Positions 11,087 to 24,314 of a stretch of DNA of 64,000 nucleotides are shown piece after piece; the stretch's first letter is position 1; the number at the start of each line of letters is the position of its first letter. The DNA comes from Trametopsis cervina. Lineage: Eukaryota > Basidiomycota > Agaricomycetes > Polyporales > Irpicaceae. The stretch covers positions 884,805 through 948,804 of the forward strand of contig MU278354.1 of the NCBI GenBank assembly GCA_022385755.1, given 5' to 3'. The notes beneath the pieces are model-generated. The model did no database searches. It was not told the origin of the DNA and saw only the letters and a list, made by a program, of their open reading frames with translations. The translations under genes were made by a program, and so were the position numbers.

Positions 11087-12646
11087 GATGAGGGTCAGAC
11101 GGATCTCTAAGGTAGGGGTGTAGTTCGAGGTGAACTGACTGGTATTTCGAGCTCCTCTGACCGCTTTATATAGAACTCTGCAATCTTCCATAAGGCAGCC
11201 AAGCGCTGTCTTGGAAGAGCTACATGGAATCGGCTGGAGCCCCACTGATCATCTTGTCCGAGACCCGCGATAGTCAGATGGAGGGTCACAAGTTCTTCGT
11301 TGTATTTGTGGGTCGTGGCGCATCGCTCGTCGTGACGCCAGAGTCATCGTTCGATGGGAAGGTTGACAAGATTGCATACGACAGGTCAAGTTTTGAATGA
11401 CTCCTAGAACACTCCAGACCGAAATTACGTCTAGGGTGGTTCATATACGCATGAGAGGATGAATGGTGCAAGCCACATGTCCCACATACCAGGTATACAG
11501 GATGCTGCTTCCATACGCAAACAGAGTTCGGGGTGCAATGGGTGCGATGCAGGAGAGCGCAGCTGCGGTAGCCCAGCACATATACGTACCGGTTTCCTTC
11601 AGTCGGGTGTTTCAAGTCGTTGCACAAGCTGGGTCAGTGGGGGATAACGGGATAGACTGCGTGCTCTCCCGTGCGTATTGCTTCCAGACGAGTTGTTGTG
11701 GTCGGTTTGATAACAACCATTTCATGGCTAAGGGCCGCGGACTATCTTAAGACATAAATGGTGACGGTTGTCTGGCCATGGTATGGTGACATGAGTACGC
11801 ACCGCCAATGTGGTCAAGGATCACTCTGCGAGCTAGTGGATAGAATTGTCATCGATAAGCTGCACCTGTCGATCCGAAGAGGTTAGTGCACGATAACGTT
11901 CCTATGCGCTTGATAAATACTTCAACGTGTTGACGTGGGCCCTGGACGCTTGTCAAACAGACCCTGTGCATCCCAAGGTGAGTGTCAGATGGGCGCAGAA
12001 GTCTGGTCCAGAAGCTAGTAGAAATAGAGGCCGTGATTTAGGAGTCGCGCTGAAGAGGAAGGTGCAGTACTTCAGTGACAAAAGTGAGACTCGCTCCCAC
12101 AGATTGATGAGGAGCAAAGAGCAAACGGAGAGACTGAGGAGAGTCAGGCAAAATCGAATGTCCAACCCGCAAGGGTGGCCTTTACTGCCATGATATTTGC
12201 CAAGTTTGCATCGACCTGCACGCACCTGCATCGGTCATGCAGGTAACAGTTGACCTGCGGATATGATACTCCAAGTCACCAAGTGGGAAGCCTGCAAGCG
12301 AATTTGCATCCTTCGCTGAAGTATCTCAAGTTGTTTTCTCAGCCAATGTCATGCCTGCGTGGTTCCAGAAGGATGAAGGGACGTCCATGGTAGCCTTTCA
12401 ACTTGGCTTGGAGACTCTTTACGCTCTGGGATATAGGCTTGCATCTGAGCCATAATTCTGTAGTAAGGTAAGAGACGGAGTTGCAGAGATCTGATTGAGT
12501 AACCTTCGGTCTGTGTGGGCGCTTGTCAGACGCGTCTGAGCGCCTCGAGGCAAGTATTGGCCTCCGCGAGTTCTCGTTCATTTCAATACTGCTTCCTCTA
12601 TCTCGGTCAACGGGCTCAACACCTCTCCCGGCCATCCTCGAAAACC
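11087..12646. promoter_or_regulatory. Divergent intergenic region, amine oxidase / NIC96
   Basis: About 1.56 kb with no supported gene. It carries the upstream regions of both flanking genes. The longest ORFs (about 113 codons) have no family features and no splice logic joining them. Confidence 0.45.
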
Positions 12647-15600
12647 ATGACCGCGAATCTCTCATCGCTGCTTGCCGCGTCAAAGGCACTCAACTCCCAC
12701 CTTGCGAAGCCGGATTTGCCTTCGGTCAACCTTTCTTTGGACCAGATCGAGGCCCAGTCACGACGGCTTGTTTCGCGTCAGACCGGTGCAGGCGACGATG
12801 GAAGAGCGTGAGTATATGAAGTCGCTGAGATGCATCCGTTATTCACGCTCTGTTCTTAGAAACTACCTCTTGGCCCAAGCGCACGTTGACGCACCTGCTC
12901 TGGCAAATTCCATTGCACACTTGAACACAGCAGCAACGTTTACACCTCTTCAAGCATTACAAGACACCGATGTGGCGGGATACCTTCGACACGCTCACGA
13001 ACAAAATCTCATTTCAACGATTGAGGAGGCAAGGAAAGAGACGCAAGAAGACTTCTACCGGCTACTGGAGGAGAGGCAGAAGCGTGACTGGGAGGCAAAG
13101 AAGAAGCGCGTCTTTGAGGAGCTTGGTGGTCGAGTAAGCGGTGAGAATAAGGCCGTTACCGAATTGAAGAAAAATCTGGGTGGGAAGAACCTGCTAGGGG
13201 TGCGTTGTCTTCTGTATGTCATTTTGGGTGCGGTGGCTGAGGATGTATAGGCCAGTACAGGTCCCGCACCGTCTTTGCAAGTGCAAAGCAAGATGATGGC
13301 GTACGACCGTGTTGTCTCGGAGCTCAATGGCACGCGTTTGAGAGGGATCTCTTACCCCATCGTGCATGCGCTCATCGAAGCGTCCCTTGCGCTGAGCGCA
13401 GGAGTGAGTTGTGGCCCCTTGTCTCCCCGTCTAATCCGCTTACGAAGTATATACTATCAGCAGGGAAATCTTCAGATGACTCAAAATTTTCATGTTCTGG
13501 CCAAAATTACTGCAGAGCCACCGGCCTTACCACCTCTTGAACACGCGAACGCACACATTCTCAACGCACCAATATTCGAGCGAAAATATGCGAGAGTCTA
13601 CCTTGGCGATCCAGAGTCACGAGATGCGGTTGAGTTAAGGAAGCAGATTGCAAGGGGTGCTCGGGAAGCCTTAGAGGAGCAATACTGGGACATCATGGAA
13701 CGCACGATACAGGCCCGCCCTACAGAGGCTAGGCTCGGAGGAGACCCCAGTGTGGCGAACAAAGTACGAGCGTTTGTGGCAGTCAGACATTACAGAAGCG
13801 GAGAATGGGAAGAAAGAATTGAGGTACGCGTTTGTCTGGCTAGTGGGGACCTTGGACTCATAGTCATGTAGCTAGTGTCAGGACAACCACTGTGGGCGAA
13901 GCTGTTCTATCTTGTTCGAACAGGTCACCTTCAAGAAGCTCTTGAAGAGGCGCTAAGATATCAACAGGCTATTGAACACCGCGAGGCAAGCTTCTTGAGC
14001 CATTTCCGAGCGTGGATTGAATCCCCCGACCGTCGGTAGGTGTATAGGGTGATAGATGCGTGATTGCTTGGTTGAGCTCCTTCCAGGTTGCCTAAGCCCC
14101 ACCGGGACCAGCTACATTCCGTATACAACACGCATATGTTGCACACTTCCACAACGGATCCGTTCAAGCTTGCCCTGTACAAAATCATGGGCAAAATCGA
14201 TCCCACGCGCCGCAGTGTTGCACAAGTCACAGTGACGACGGAAGATTGGCTGTGGTTCCAGCTTACTATGGTAAGTACGGTGATTAAACACTTAAGAAGG
14301 AGCTAAACAGCGTTCCAGGTGGATGAGGAAGAGCAAGGTGGCTTACGAGGTCTCGCTGAAGTTCTGCTCAGCTACGGTGAACGTCATTTCGATGGTACAG
14401 CCGGTCAGAAGGGCGCGAAGCGTGGTGTATGGGCGGGTGTATTGCTCATGTGCGGACAGTTCGAGAGGGTAGGTGCAATGGTCTGACCCACCGGTAGTTC
14501 CATATTAACTCAGTAGTGCAGGCTGTTGCGGCTCTGTGGGAGCATCCGGACACTGAGGTTGAGGCCGTCCATCTGGCTATCGCATTGGCTTACCACGGCT
14601 TGCTCAGGGTCTCTAAACGAGCGGAGACGTCGGACCTTACCCCTCGTATGTATTCACACATCTAGATGTGATGGTCTGATTTAATATCTCGTTTTCAGTA
14701 TCGTTACCGCCGTCGGGTCGGCCAGCGCTCAGTCTTTCAACACTTCTGTGGCGATATGTCAGGCAGTTTGTCAAGATGGATGCGCGAGAAGCATTGCAAT
14801 ATGTGTATTGCGTGTGCTTATGCGCAGACCAGGCGGATGGCGTTGGTAAAGAGCAGGTTGAAAATGCATGGGAGCTTGTTAGACGCATTATCGTCTTGGC
14901 CAACGCTGGAGCAGCTTGGGAAGAGCTCGTCGGAGGCTTCCGTCCCGACGGAACCAGATTTGTTGGTGCACCCTGTTTCGTCATCTACGCGCTTACTAAA
15001 TCGTCCCATCCAGACTGGAATTATTGAACAGGGCGCACCTCTCCTCAAACTCGACAATAACGCCGACTACAATGAACAGATCCTCATTAGAGCTGCGAAG
15101 CATTCAGAAGAGAACGACCGGATAACAGAAGCAATCAAACTGTATAATTTGGCTGGCGACTACACAACGGTTATCACATGTCTCGCCCACGCCCTTGGTA
15201 ACACCATTAGCCTACCGAGTGGCGATGAGAACGCGAGGAGCATTGAGAGGACAGCCGCCGAGATTCTTCGCCATTACGAACGCACAAATAGAGCTGTTGG
15301 TAAAGATCGTGACGCGGTCATCAGGCTGCTCAGGGTGAGGGAGGCCATGGATGCCAAAGAAGCCGGACGGGTAGAGCTGGTACTCGAGGTAAACTCTCAG
15401 CTTTTGTGGTACTTGCATGGGTTTAATGTACGTTTCAGATCATGGAGTCCATAGACCTTATCCCTATGGATGGAGACGTTGCCAAGATAACTCGCAGAGC
15501 AGAAGAGTTCAGAGATCTTCCTGAAGCTCTGCAGCGCAATCTGCAAACGTTCCTCACACTCACGATGGATGCACTCGCGATGATGCATCAGAAAGTCAAG

Positions 15601-15809
15601 ACTTCCGCCGCAGCGCAAGCCACACGACAAATGGTGAGTGACATTCCAATATCGCTGTACTCAAGCTCACGGTGCGTTGATGACAGACGCTACTATCTCT
15701 AAGGAAAAAATCCAGATCACTAATGATATTTGCCGGTATACTGAAATATCGGATGTCTCCCGACGTGTATTCATACCTGGCCAGGCTGGATGTCGAGATT
15801 GCATTGTAA
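12647..15809 (+). CDS. NIC96: Nucleoporin NIC96 (Nup93 homologue)
   Basis: Scaffold nucleoporin of the inner ring of the nuclear pore complex. Twelve exons: 12647-12807, 12860-13199, 13251-13403, 13461-13823, 13872-14035, 14087-14270, 14319-14468, 14522-14645, 14699-14961, 15014-15388, 15439-15633, 15687-15809; 864 residues, close to yeast Nic96 (839). Landmarks are the N-terminal LTTLL-type helix region (ANLSSLLAASKALNSHL), a charged coiled-coil stretch (ARKETQEDFYRLLEERQKRD), and the alpha-solenoid body with SGQPLWAKLFYLVRTGHLQE, VGGFRPDGTRFTGIIEQG, YNEQILIRAAKHSEENDRI and AIKLYNLAGDY, the most conserved stretch of the family. The start is the first ATG in frame with the conserved helix. 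Every junction preserves frame. Confidence 0.95.
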
Positions 15810-15994
15810 ATTTACATTACCCTTCTTTTCACGCTGTGTTCTTGTGTATTTTACCTCGCTATTTCACTGTTGTTATCTCACTATCACTATAAGCTGACTG
15901 GTCTGAGGACAAAATGTTACGCATTCGATTCCAGTCTAATCCAAGACATAATATTATAATACACTATATTATCGGGTATGAACGGTCATGGCTC

Positions 15995-18900
15995 TCAATT
16001 AGGCACGCGAATGAACTACAAGAAGTGTCAGCATAGTTTCAGCCCATGCAACATTAACGACAAACTGACCTCCGCGGCTTGAGCTTCAGATATATTGGAC
16101 TTGCCGCCTAATCTTGCAGCTTCCAATTTGCTGACCAGGCTAATATCTCTTCCGAAATCCGTCACACGTTCCCAGAACTCGCTGTTACCTGGTTTGCTCT
16201 CGAGGCATGCACTTTTTAAATCCAAAAGGAAGCTACACCGTTGCTCGTTAGTAATTCGGGGAGACCATACGATAGAGACTCACTCATTCCATGCATCGAT
16301 CTCGTCCTCCTGTGCCCATCAGTTAGGCTATGCGCATTGAATAGCAGTCAAAGGGTGTGCTTACTTCTGTTGCTACTTTGCGGAGCTCTTGCATACACTG
16401 AAGCATCTCAGGGGTACGTCTGGAGGAATATGGTTTCATCACAATCGTCTTGATCACAAACGCTAGATCTTCAACAGCCTTGGTGACCAAGTCGCCACTG
16501 GCAATATTCGTCTTAAAGTCTTCGAGAGGATAAGCCATTCCTATAATCCTCCCGGGCAACCGATCGGAATCAAGAGAGCTTGGAGCCGCCTGCGAGGTGG
16601 GACTGGGCGGTGGTTCAACCTCAGAAATATCTTTTTTCTCGTCTTTCTTGTCCAGTAACAGGTCTTGGTCTGATTCAGGTTCTGTCTCACTATCACTCTC
16701 ACTGACACTCATGCTTTTCTTCACTGCGTTGCGTTGGCTTTTCGGAGATGTGGTTGCCTGCGGGGTCGAATATTGTGTCTGAGATTGAGACCCCGATACC
16801 TTGCGTTTCTTGTTCGGGTGCTTCTCAAGTAGCAGCGTGTCGTCACCTTCATCGCGCGCACGTACATGATCATCTTTACGCGTACGAGTGATCCTTTTAG
16901 GGACTAGGGTACGATCGCTAGTTATTAATCTACTGCACAGCGAAGCAATTCGAACATAATAACGCACCTTCCCGGACTTTGAATACAGCCTTAACTTCAT
17001 CAATAGCCCCCTTAGCTTTCTTGAGCACCCTGCGAGGAGGTTCGAAATATTTGAGGAGTTCAGGATGCGGTGGGGGAACGGGTTGTTTGTTGAGATCAGA
17101 CACTACTGCGGCATGGAACTGTGCTTGCTTGACACGATGGATAGCCGGGTTGAACGACAGATTTGTTTCGAACCACGGCCCTCGGACGCTAGATAGAGTT
17201 AGAGATGTCATCGAAGGTATATCGATTGAGAGCATTGAGCGCACCCATCTTCGTCCTTCTCACCAGCCTCCATAAGATCCATGGCATCAACGAAGTTTTC
17301 CATCGCGTCCATCTGCTCATTGGTGGGGAGGAATGGATGTTTAGTCACAATTTCGCCCTTCTTATTGGTGAGTCTTTCCAGCGATGCGAAGGGGTATTTA
17401 CGAAGGTCATCAGCAAAAGGCATCTATATCATATATCAGCAAAGTAGATTTGAATACAGACGTGACGCAACGCAACTGGGACCCAGAGAAAACAATCTGT
17501 ATCTTCAAATACCTCGGGCTTGAGGACTCCCATCTTCGGGTCTGCCCCGTCTTTACTCACCCACCGTGCGATAGCCATATAGCCTCGTTCGTTCATCACG
17601 TTGGCTATACTGGACAAGGCGACCTGCTGGGTAGGCACATTTGGATCAGCCCAGATATATTGTACCTCCCCCAATGCCCAATCATGTCGGTAGTTATCCT
17701 TGCTGATAATGCCGCAAATATCGATTCCTTTCCTGGTCGGTAACCGAGGGAACGTTCCGTCGGGACAAGGGGCATAGGATGTTCCGTATTTGAATCCACG
17801 AATGAGATCTTCCTTCTCAACAGGATCCATCTCCTTGGTAGCATCAGCGCTCGTCTCATCGTCCTCTTGCTCTCCCTCAGACGCAGAATCGAGGACATAT
17901 TTGGTTTTCATTCCGAGTTGAGCAAAAAGAACTTTACGTTCGTCGTCTTCGTCGTCTGGCTCCTTCATGACTACGTCTTCCGGGTCTTCCGGCCTACGTC
18001 TCAAAGCAAACTTCTTCCAGGTCTTGGGCCGCGCAAGAGAGGTGCATTTACTGACTTTCACTGTGATCTCTATACTCTCTTCTGTATTCGTTTCAGTGTC
18101 TCCTAGTCGTAGGACCGTCCCGAGCAGAGCAGATTTCGTCTGTTTGACCTCAGGACGCGATATCTCTGCGAGAGCAAATGCGGCGTTTCCGACAACGCCA
18201 TTCTCGAGCTGACCCACGAACTTGTGATAAAACTCCTCATTTGCGCGCTGGTAAAGCGACGTGATACCGGTGTATGTCCAGGAGATGATAAAGAATCACG
18301 GACCTTGATATTTGTCTTCTCTTCCTCCTCAAAAGGATACTCCTCGTCGTCGAAGTCCACGCCTCTGGCAGTTTCTCGTCAGGACATAGACTCTCACCAA
18401 GTACACGAGTAGCTTACACGATGGTGAATCTGATCTTGAGGTCATTCATTTTCCCGGCCGTGGCTTCCCAATCTTCAATCTCAATGGGGCTTTCACCGTC
18501 CGTAAGAAGGACCATCCGCCTAGTCCAAGTTCTCTTCGTGATCAAATACTTGGCTTGTGTTTCGATGCCGACAATGAGTGCGTCGATGGCTGTATACGAC
18601 TGCTCATCGACCAGCTTGAGAAGGCCGACAGAGTGGACTCACGATCTCCACAAGTGTCTCCTGGCATAATCTCCGAAAGTTTGGCAATTGTGTCGACAGA
18701 CGGTGTGCCTATCGGAATATATTCCGACACATGGTCGTAACCTCCATCTTTCATATTGACGATATTGTTGGTTTCTGGGCACGAGTCAGCTCCAGATATC
18801 ACTTCAAAATACGGCCATACCTTCCGTTCCAAACAGAATGACTCCACACTGATCAGTCTTTCGCCCGTTGTAAATCTAGCCACTTCGCGTTCATTACGAT

Positions 18901-19148
18901 ACCAGCGAGTGGAACGGCCCATTACTCACCATCTCCTGAACTTTAAGTTTGACAAACTGAAGAGACCACTCTAGGTTGGTCATCTCAATGCTTCGCTTGT
19001 CCCCGTTCGGTTGTTCTACTTCCACCTCTCGTACTTTACCCATGGACGGCGAAACATCCACTAGGAACATTGTGACGGTATACTGTTCATTTTCGTTAAT
19101 AGAGATCAAGTCAATCTATTTGGTACATACACCAGCCCTCTCCGCCAT
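15995..19148 (-). CDS. KU80: Ku80, DNA end-binding subunit of the Ku heterodimer
   Basis: Subunit of the Ku70/Ku80 ring that loads on double-strand breaks for non-homologous end joining and protects telomeres. Thirteen exons from the right: 19131-19148, 18930-19082, 18821-18875, 18643-18774, 18418-18589, 18304-18364, 17477-18247, 17245-17423, 16968-17188, 16365-16903, 16284-16309, 16070-16232, 15995-16015; 836 residues. The N-terminal vWA-like domain starts MAERAGYTVTMFLVDVSPSM and includes NGRKTDQCGVILFGTE and GGYDHVSEYIPI. The beta-barrel core holds RKGIDICGIISKDNYR and MPFADDLRKYPFASLERL. A charged linker (residues ~560-660) leads to a short helical C-terminus. No DNA-PKcs-binding tail is seen, as expected in fungi. 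The exon 7 donor (GTTGCG) and the exon 10 acceptor are the weakest junctions. Confidence 0.94.
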
Positions 19149-19383
19149 ACTGTATACAGGAACGAAATCAGAAAGGAGGCTTCAGTGTGATCATAGACAG
19201 AAGTGGATTCAAGACGCGACTTCACATTAATGCCCGGTGCCGCGGTCACGTGCACATTGCCCACGTGGGTCGGAGTTTCATCTCAGATGGCTGTGACTTT
19301 ACAACTTCCTCTCTTTCCTGTTTTCCCACGACTGGCTGGCTTTCACGAAATCAGGCGCGACTGAGAGCGCGAGCTACACTCAT
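19149..19383. promoter_or_regulatory. Shared promoter between KU80 and STH1
   Basis: Only 235 bases lie between the divergent start codons of KU80 (-) and the chromatin-remodelling ATPase (+). The middle holds two CACGTG palindromes. Confidence 0.6.
19247..19267. promoter_or_regulatory. Paired CACGTG E-boxes
   Basis: CACGTG at 19247-19252 and again at 19262-19267, 15 bases start to start (about one and a half helical turns). CACGTG is the classical palindromic site of bHLH factors such as Cbf1/USF. Occupancy here is inferred. Confidence 0.5.
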
Positions 19384-22300
19384 ATGGCTCAGCCTACATC
19401 TATACCGCATGTAGCGCACCCGCAACTGGGCCCGCAACAGCCTCAATTGAAAGCTCAACAGCAACAGTACGGCCAGGCCAAACTGCATGCAATACTCGAG
19501 GTATGTGTCTCGCTAGGAGTATTGGTTTGCACTGATATGAAAGCCACCCAAGCGTATCAAAACCTTGAGGCTTAGTGGCTTTACGGAGGAGACCAACTCG
19601 GAGCTTGCCAAACTTATCTCGTATCTCAAGGGAGTAACGCCTCAGGCTTACAGTGAGTCGCTAGGAATCTTGACTCGTTACAGCTGATATACATAGCACC
19701 AGGGCCTACTGGTAATGAACACGGTGGCGACCACTCCCTCCCGTTGCCTAATGGCCATGCTCTAAATGGTGGCCCAGCCCCGAATGGCAACACACTAACC
19801 GCTGGACCGACTCCCGCTCTCCCCTACCCTCAAACACCCGCCTCCCCCGTCTCATTCACCCCCGACCAAATCAACGCTTTACGTGCTCAGATTCATGCAT
19901 TCAAGCTCATCTCGCGAGGTTTGCCAGTGCCAGAAGCCGTACAGGCAGCAGTGCGAGTGCCCAATCAAGCTGTGCCGGAACTCGAGCGACTCTTGCAGGG
20001 TGGTGATGTGAACTCAAGGGTGATAGATAGTACGGTCAAGGCGTACAAAGGAACAGCGCCTGCGCAAGAGTTGAAAGCAGAGGAGAACGATGTAGTGCAT
20101 GACATGGCGGACGTCCCGAAGGGCCCGTTTATCGAGGACAACGTCAACTCTGGGATTTATCCATACAATGCCTACCTCCATCCATTCAGCCACCTCACAC
20201 GCGACGCTTCTATGGATCCTACGCTCTTTGCTACTCGTCTGCAAAGACTCCTCATTCCCACTCTCATGCCTGCTGGCCTAGATCCCCATCAGGTCATTGC
20301 AGAACGCAACAGATTTGTGGACGCGCGCATTGATCAACGCATTCGTGAGCTGGAAGCGCTCCCTGCGCTCATGGGTGAAGGTGGTCTCGAGCCAGTGGTA
20401 GATGAGTCGGAGGATCTCAAAGACGAGAAGGAGAATGTCACGGACCTCACAGCACTCATCCATCCGCCACCCTCTATGCACGGCAAGCTACGTGCGGTCA
20501 TCGAACTGAAGAGTTTGCGTTTGCTTGACAAGCAGCGTCAACTACGCGCGAATGTCGCAGAGCGTCTCATCCATGGCACGATGCTTCCTCTCAACCGTGC
20601 AGACTTCCGCCGAGTCCGCAAGCCCACCATGCGCGATGCACGCATGACAGAACAGGCAGAGCGGAAACAACGAGCAGATCGCGAGCGACGTGCAAAGCAG
20701 AAGCATGTCGAACAGCTCGGTATCATCGCTGCGCACGGCAGAGAGGTTATCATGGTCAATAATGCAGCACAGATGCGGATCCAACGGCTCGGCAAAGCGG
20801 TGTTAGCATTCCACGCCCATACTGAGAAGGAGGAACAGAAGAGAATCGAGAGATTGGCGAAAGAGCGTTTGAAGGCGTTGAAGGCAGATGATGAAGAGGC
20901 CTACATGAAGCTCATTGACACCGCAAAGGATACCCGTATCACCCACCTGCTCAGGCAGACCGATGCATATCTCGATTCGCTTGCGCAAGCTGTTATGGAA
21001 CAACAGAAGGAGGGTCCAGAAGACCACACCATCATTTTCGCGCAGGAAGAGGGCCCGGCAAGTGAGGAGACGTTTGGTGCTCAAAGACTCGACACGGACG
21101 ACGACAAGGGCAAGCTTGACTACTACGCGGTGGCACATAGGATCAAGGAGAAGGTCGTTTCTCAGCCGAAGCTGTTGATCGGTGGTACTCTGAAGGAGTA
21201 CCAACTGAAGGGATTGCAGTGGATGGTCAGCTTGTACAATAACAAACTGAATGGTATCCTTGCAGATGAGATGGTATGGACCCAGGACCTCATTAAAACG
21301 ACATGATACTCATAGATTTTTGCAGGGTCTCGGAAAGACGATCCAAACAATCTCTCTGATCACTTTCCTCATTGAAGTGAAGAAGCAACGCGGCCCTTAC
21401 CTTGTCATTGTGCCTTTGTCGACGATGACCAACTGGTCCGGCGAATTCGCGAAGTGGGCGCCTGGCGTGCACATGATATCATACAAAGGCAACCCGGCCC
21501 AGCGTCGTGCTTTGCAGAACGAAATCCGCTTGGGACAGTACCAAGTTCTGCTCACCACGTATGAGTACATTATCAAGGATCGCCCTATTTTGTGCAGAAC
21601 CCGATGGGTGCACATGATCATTGGTGAGACCTCATTGCGGTTTCGACGCTTGGCTATTGCTGACTTCTTCTTTCTCTTTCCAGACGAGGGTCATCGTATG
21701 AAGAACACTCAGAGCAAACTCGTGCAGACATTGACGCAGCACTACCACTCCCGTTACCGTCTTATTCTTACGGGAACGCCCCTGCAGAATAACTTGCCAG
21801 AGCTGTGGTCGCTTCTTAACTTCGTCCTGCCGAAGATTTTCAACTCGGTGAAGTCGTTCGATGAGTGGTTCAACACGCCCTTCGCGAACTCTGGAACCGG
21901 CGACAAGATTGAATTGAACGAAGAAGAGGCGCTACTTATTATTCGTCGTCTGCACAAGGTGCTGCGTCCGTTCTTGCTGCGTAGGTTGAAGAAGGATGTC
22001 GAGTCGGAGTTGCCGGACAAGGTAGAAAAGGTCATCAAGGTCCGCATGAGTGCGCTGCAGTCGCAGTTGTACAAGCAGATGAAGAAGTACAAGATGATTG
22101 CAGATGGCAAGGATGCGAAAGGGTACGTGCGAGTTACTTAACACTCTGCCTTGTCGCTCATTTGGACGTGCGTACAGAAAATCCGGTGGTGTGAAAGGTC
22201 TCAGCAACGAGCTCATGCAGCTCCGTAAGATCTGTCAACATCCATTCTTGTTCGAGAGCGTCGAAGACAACGTCAATCCGGGTGGCTACATCAACGACTC

Positions 22301-24314
22301 TCTCATCCGTGCCTCTGGCAAAATCGAGCTTCTATCTCGTATCCTCCCGAAGTTCTTTGCCACCGATCACAGAGTGAGTTGTCCCTTTTCTTACGTTCTC
22401 AACCGACTGACTGACTGTCCTCTAGGTTCTCATTTTCTTCCAGATGACCAAGGTGATGGACATTATGGAGGATTTCTTGAAGATGATGAACTACAAATAC
22501 CTCCGTCTCGATGGTGGAACGAAGACAGAAGATCGTGCAGGCCACGTCGCCCTGTTCAATGCCAAGGACTCCGAGTACAAAGTTTTCATTCTCTCAACAC
22601 GTGCTGGTGGTCTCGGATTGAACTTGCAAACCGCCGATACCGTCGTCATGTGAGCTCGACAGATTTTCCTTTCGGATGACTACTGACATATGACTTGCGC
22701 CTGCAGCTTCGACAGTGACTGGAATCCTCACGCTGATCTTCAAGCGCAGGATCGTGCGCATCGTATCGGTCAGACGAAGGTTGTACGAATTCTGCGGTTC
22801 ATCACGGAGAAGAGTGTCGAAGAAGCGATGTTCGCTCGTGCCCGATACAAGCTCGACATCGATGACAAGGTCATTCAAGCCGGTCGGTTCGACAACAAAT
22901 CGACGCAAGAAGAGCAGGAAGAGTTCTTGGTACGCTGGTCCTCGCTTATGACTTCTGCTTCGTGATCTGACCCACTTCAAGCGTTCTATTCTCGAAGCCG
23001 ATCAAGAGGAGGAGAATGAGGAGGCGGGTGACATGAACGACGAAGAGATTAATGAGATCATTTCTCGATCGGACCAGGAGTCTATCATCTTCCGTGACTT
23101 TGACATCAAGCGAGAGCGGGATGCGGCTGAGGCATGGAAGGCTGCAGGCAACCGTGGCAAGCCTCCGCCACCATTGATGCAACTCGAAGAGCTTCCGGAG
23201 TGTTACCGTACTGACGAACCCTTCGCGGACAAGAACGAACTCGATGAGATTGAAGGTCGCGGTCAGCGTCGCAGGACCATCGTCAACTACAATGACGGTC
23301 TTAGTGATGATCAGTGGGCTATGGTACGTCTACCTCCCTGGCCTCCACTGCTTACTTCTCTCTGACATCTTTTATCAGGCACTCGAGGACGGAGAAGACC
23401 TGCAGGAGTTGTCTGAAAAGGCGAGAGCGAACAAGGATAGACGTGCAGCCAACAAGTTGCTCAAGGAGGTTGACTCTCGGAACTCGCCTGTGTTTGAAGA
23501 AGAGACTCCGCGCGGCAGCCGGAAGAATAAGAAGGGCAAAGGCAGACTCGTCGAAACGTATGACATGACACCGACTAATGGGAAGAGGAAGCGCGGGAAG
23601 GCGATGTCTGTCACGCCTTCTCTGAATGGGGATGAGGATGAGGATCGCGATACGGTATGCTTACTTCTCTGCGACATGCGACTTGGCGCTGACTTGCCTG
23701 GTGTTTAGAAACGTCGCAAGACGAAGCCTGCCACCACCACTGATACAACCCCTGCTGTTCGTGAGAAGATGAAGAAGGCCTATAATGAGTGTTACAAGGC
23801 AGTTCAGGTCTGCGAGGACGACACTGGACGTAGACGATGCGATCTGTTCAAAGACCTCCCAGACAAGAAGGTAGGATATCCGTGCAAAAGTTCATTTCTA
23901 GACTGCTGACTGCTCTTCCAGCTATACCCCGATTACTACGAAATAATCAAGAAGCCGATCGCTATGTCTACCATCCGCAAACGTATCACGGGCAACCAGT
24001 ACAAGTCTGTCCTGGACTTCCGGGAGGACTGGAGATTGATGTTCAACAACGCTCGCACGTACAATCAGGAAGGCTCATGGGTGTACCAGGATGCAGACGA
24101 GATGGAGAAGGTGTTCAACACCGCGTTCAGCAAGTTCATCGTCGGCAGCGGCCTCCCCGGCGCCCCCGAGGCTCCTGCTTCCTCATCAGCTGCTGTTTAC
24201 GACGCTGCGTTGACTCCGGTGGACGACGACGAGCGACCTGTCTCCAAGGGGAAGCTTGCACGCAAGGCCGTCATCAGCGATGATGAGTACCTGACGCCTA
24301 GCGATGAGGAGTGA
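19384..24314 (+). CDS. STH1: SWI/SNF-RSC catalytic ATPase (STH1/SNF2 type)
   Basis: ATP-dependent nucleosome remodeller. Twelve exons: 19384-19500, 19544-19652, 19697-21273, 21326-21623, 21684-22122, 22178-22373, 22426-22649, 22707-22929, 22982-23323, 23379-23654, 23709-23870, 23922-24314; 1451 residues, nearer yeast Sth1 than Snf2. Domains in order: QLQ-type helix at ~129-150 ([16 protein letters not shown]), HSA domain at ~390-456, the SNF2 ATPase with Walker A DEMGLGKT (599-606) and DEGH (701-704), helicase C with [18 protein letters not shown], then [20 protein letters not shown] (motif VI), an acidic post-helicase region, and a C-terminal bromodomain (~1285-1400; [18 protein letters not shown]). 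Assignment to RSC or SWI/SNF, and so the symbol, rests on length and is not certain. Confidence 0.95.
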
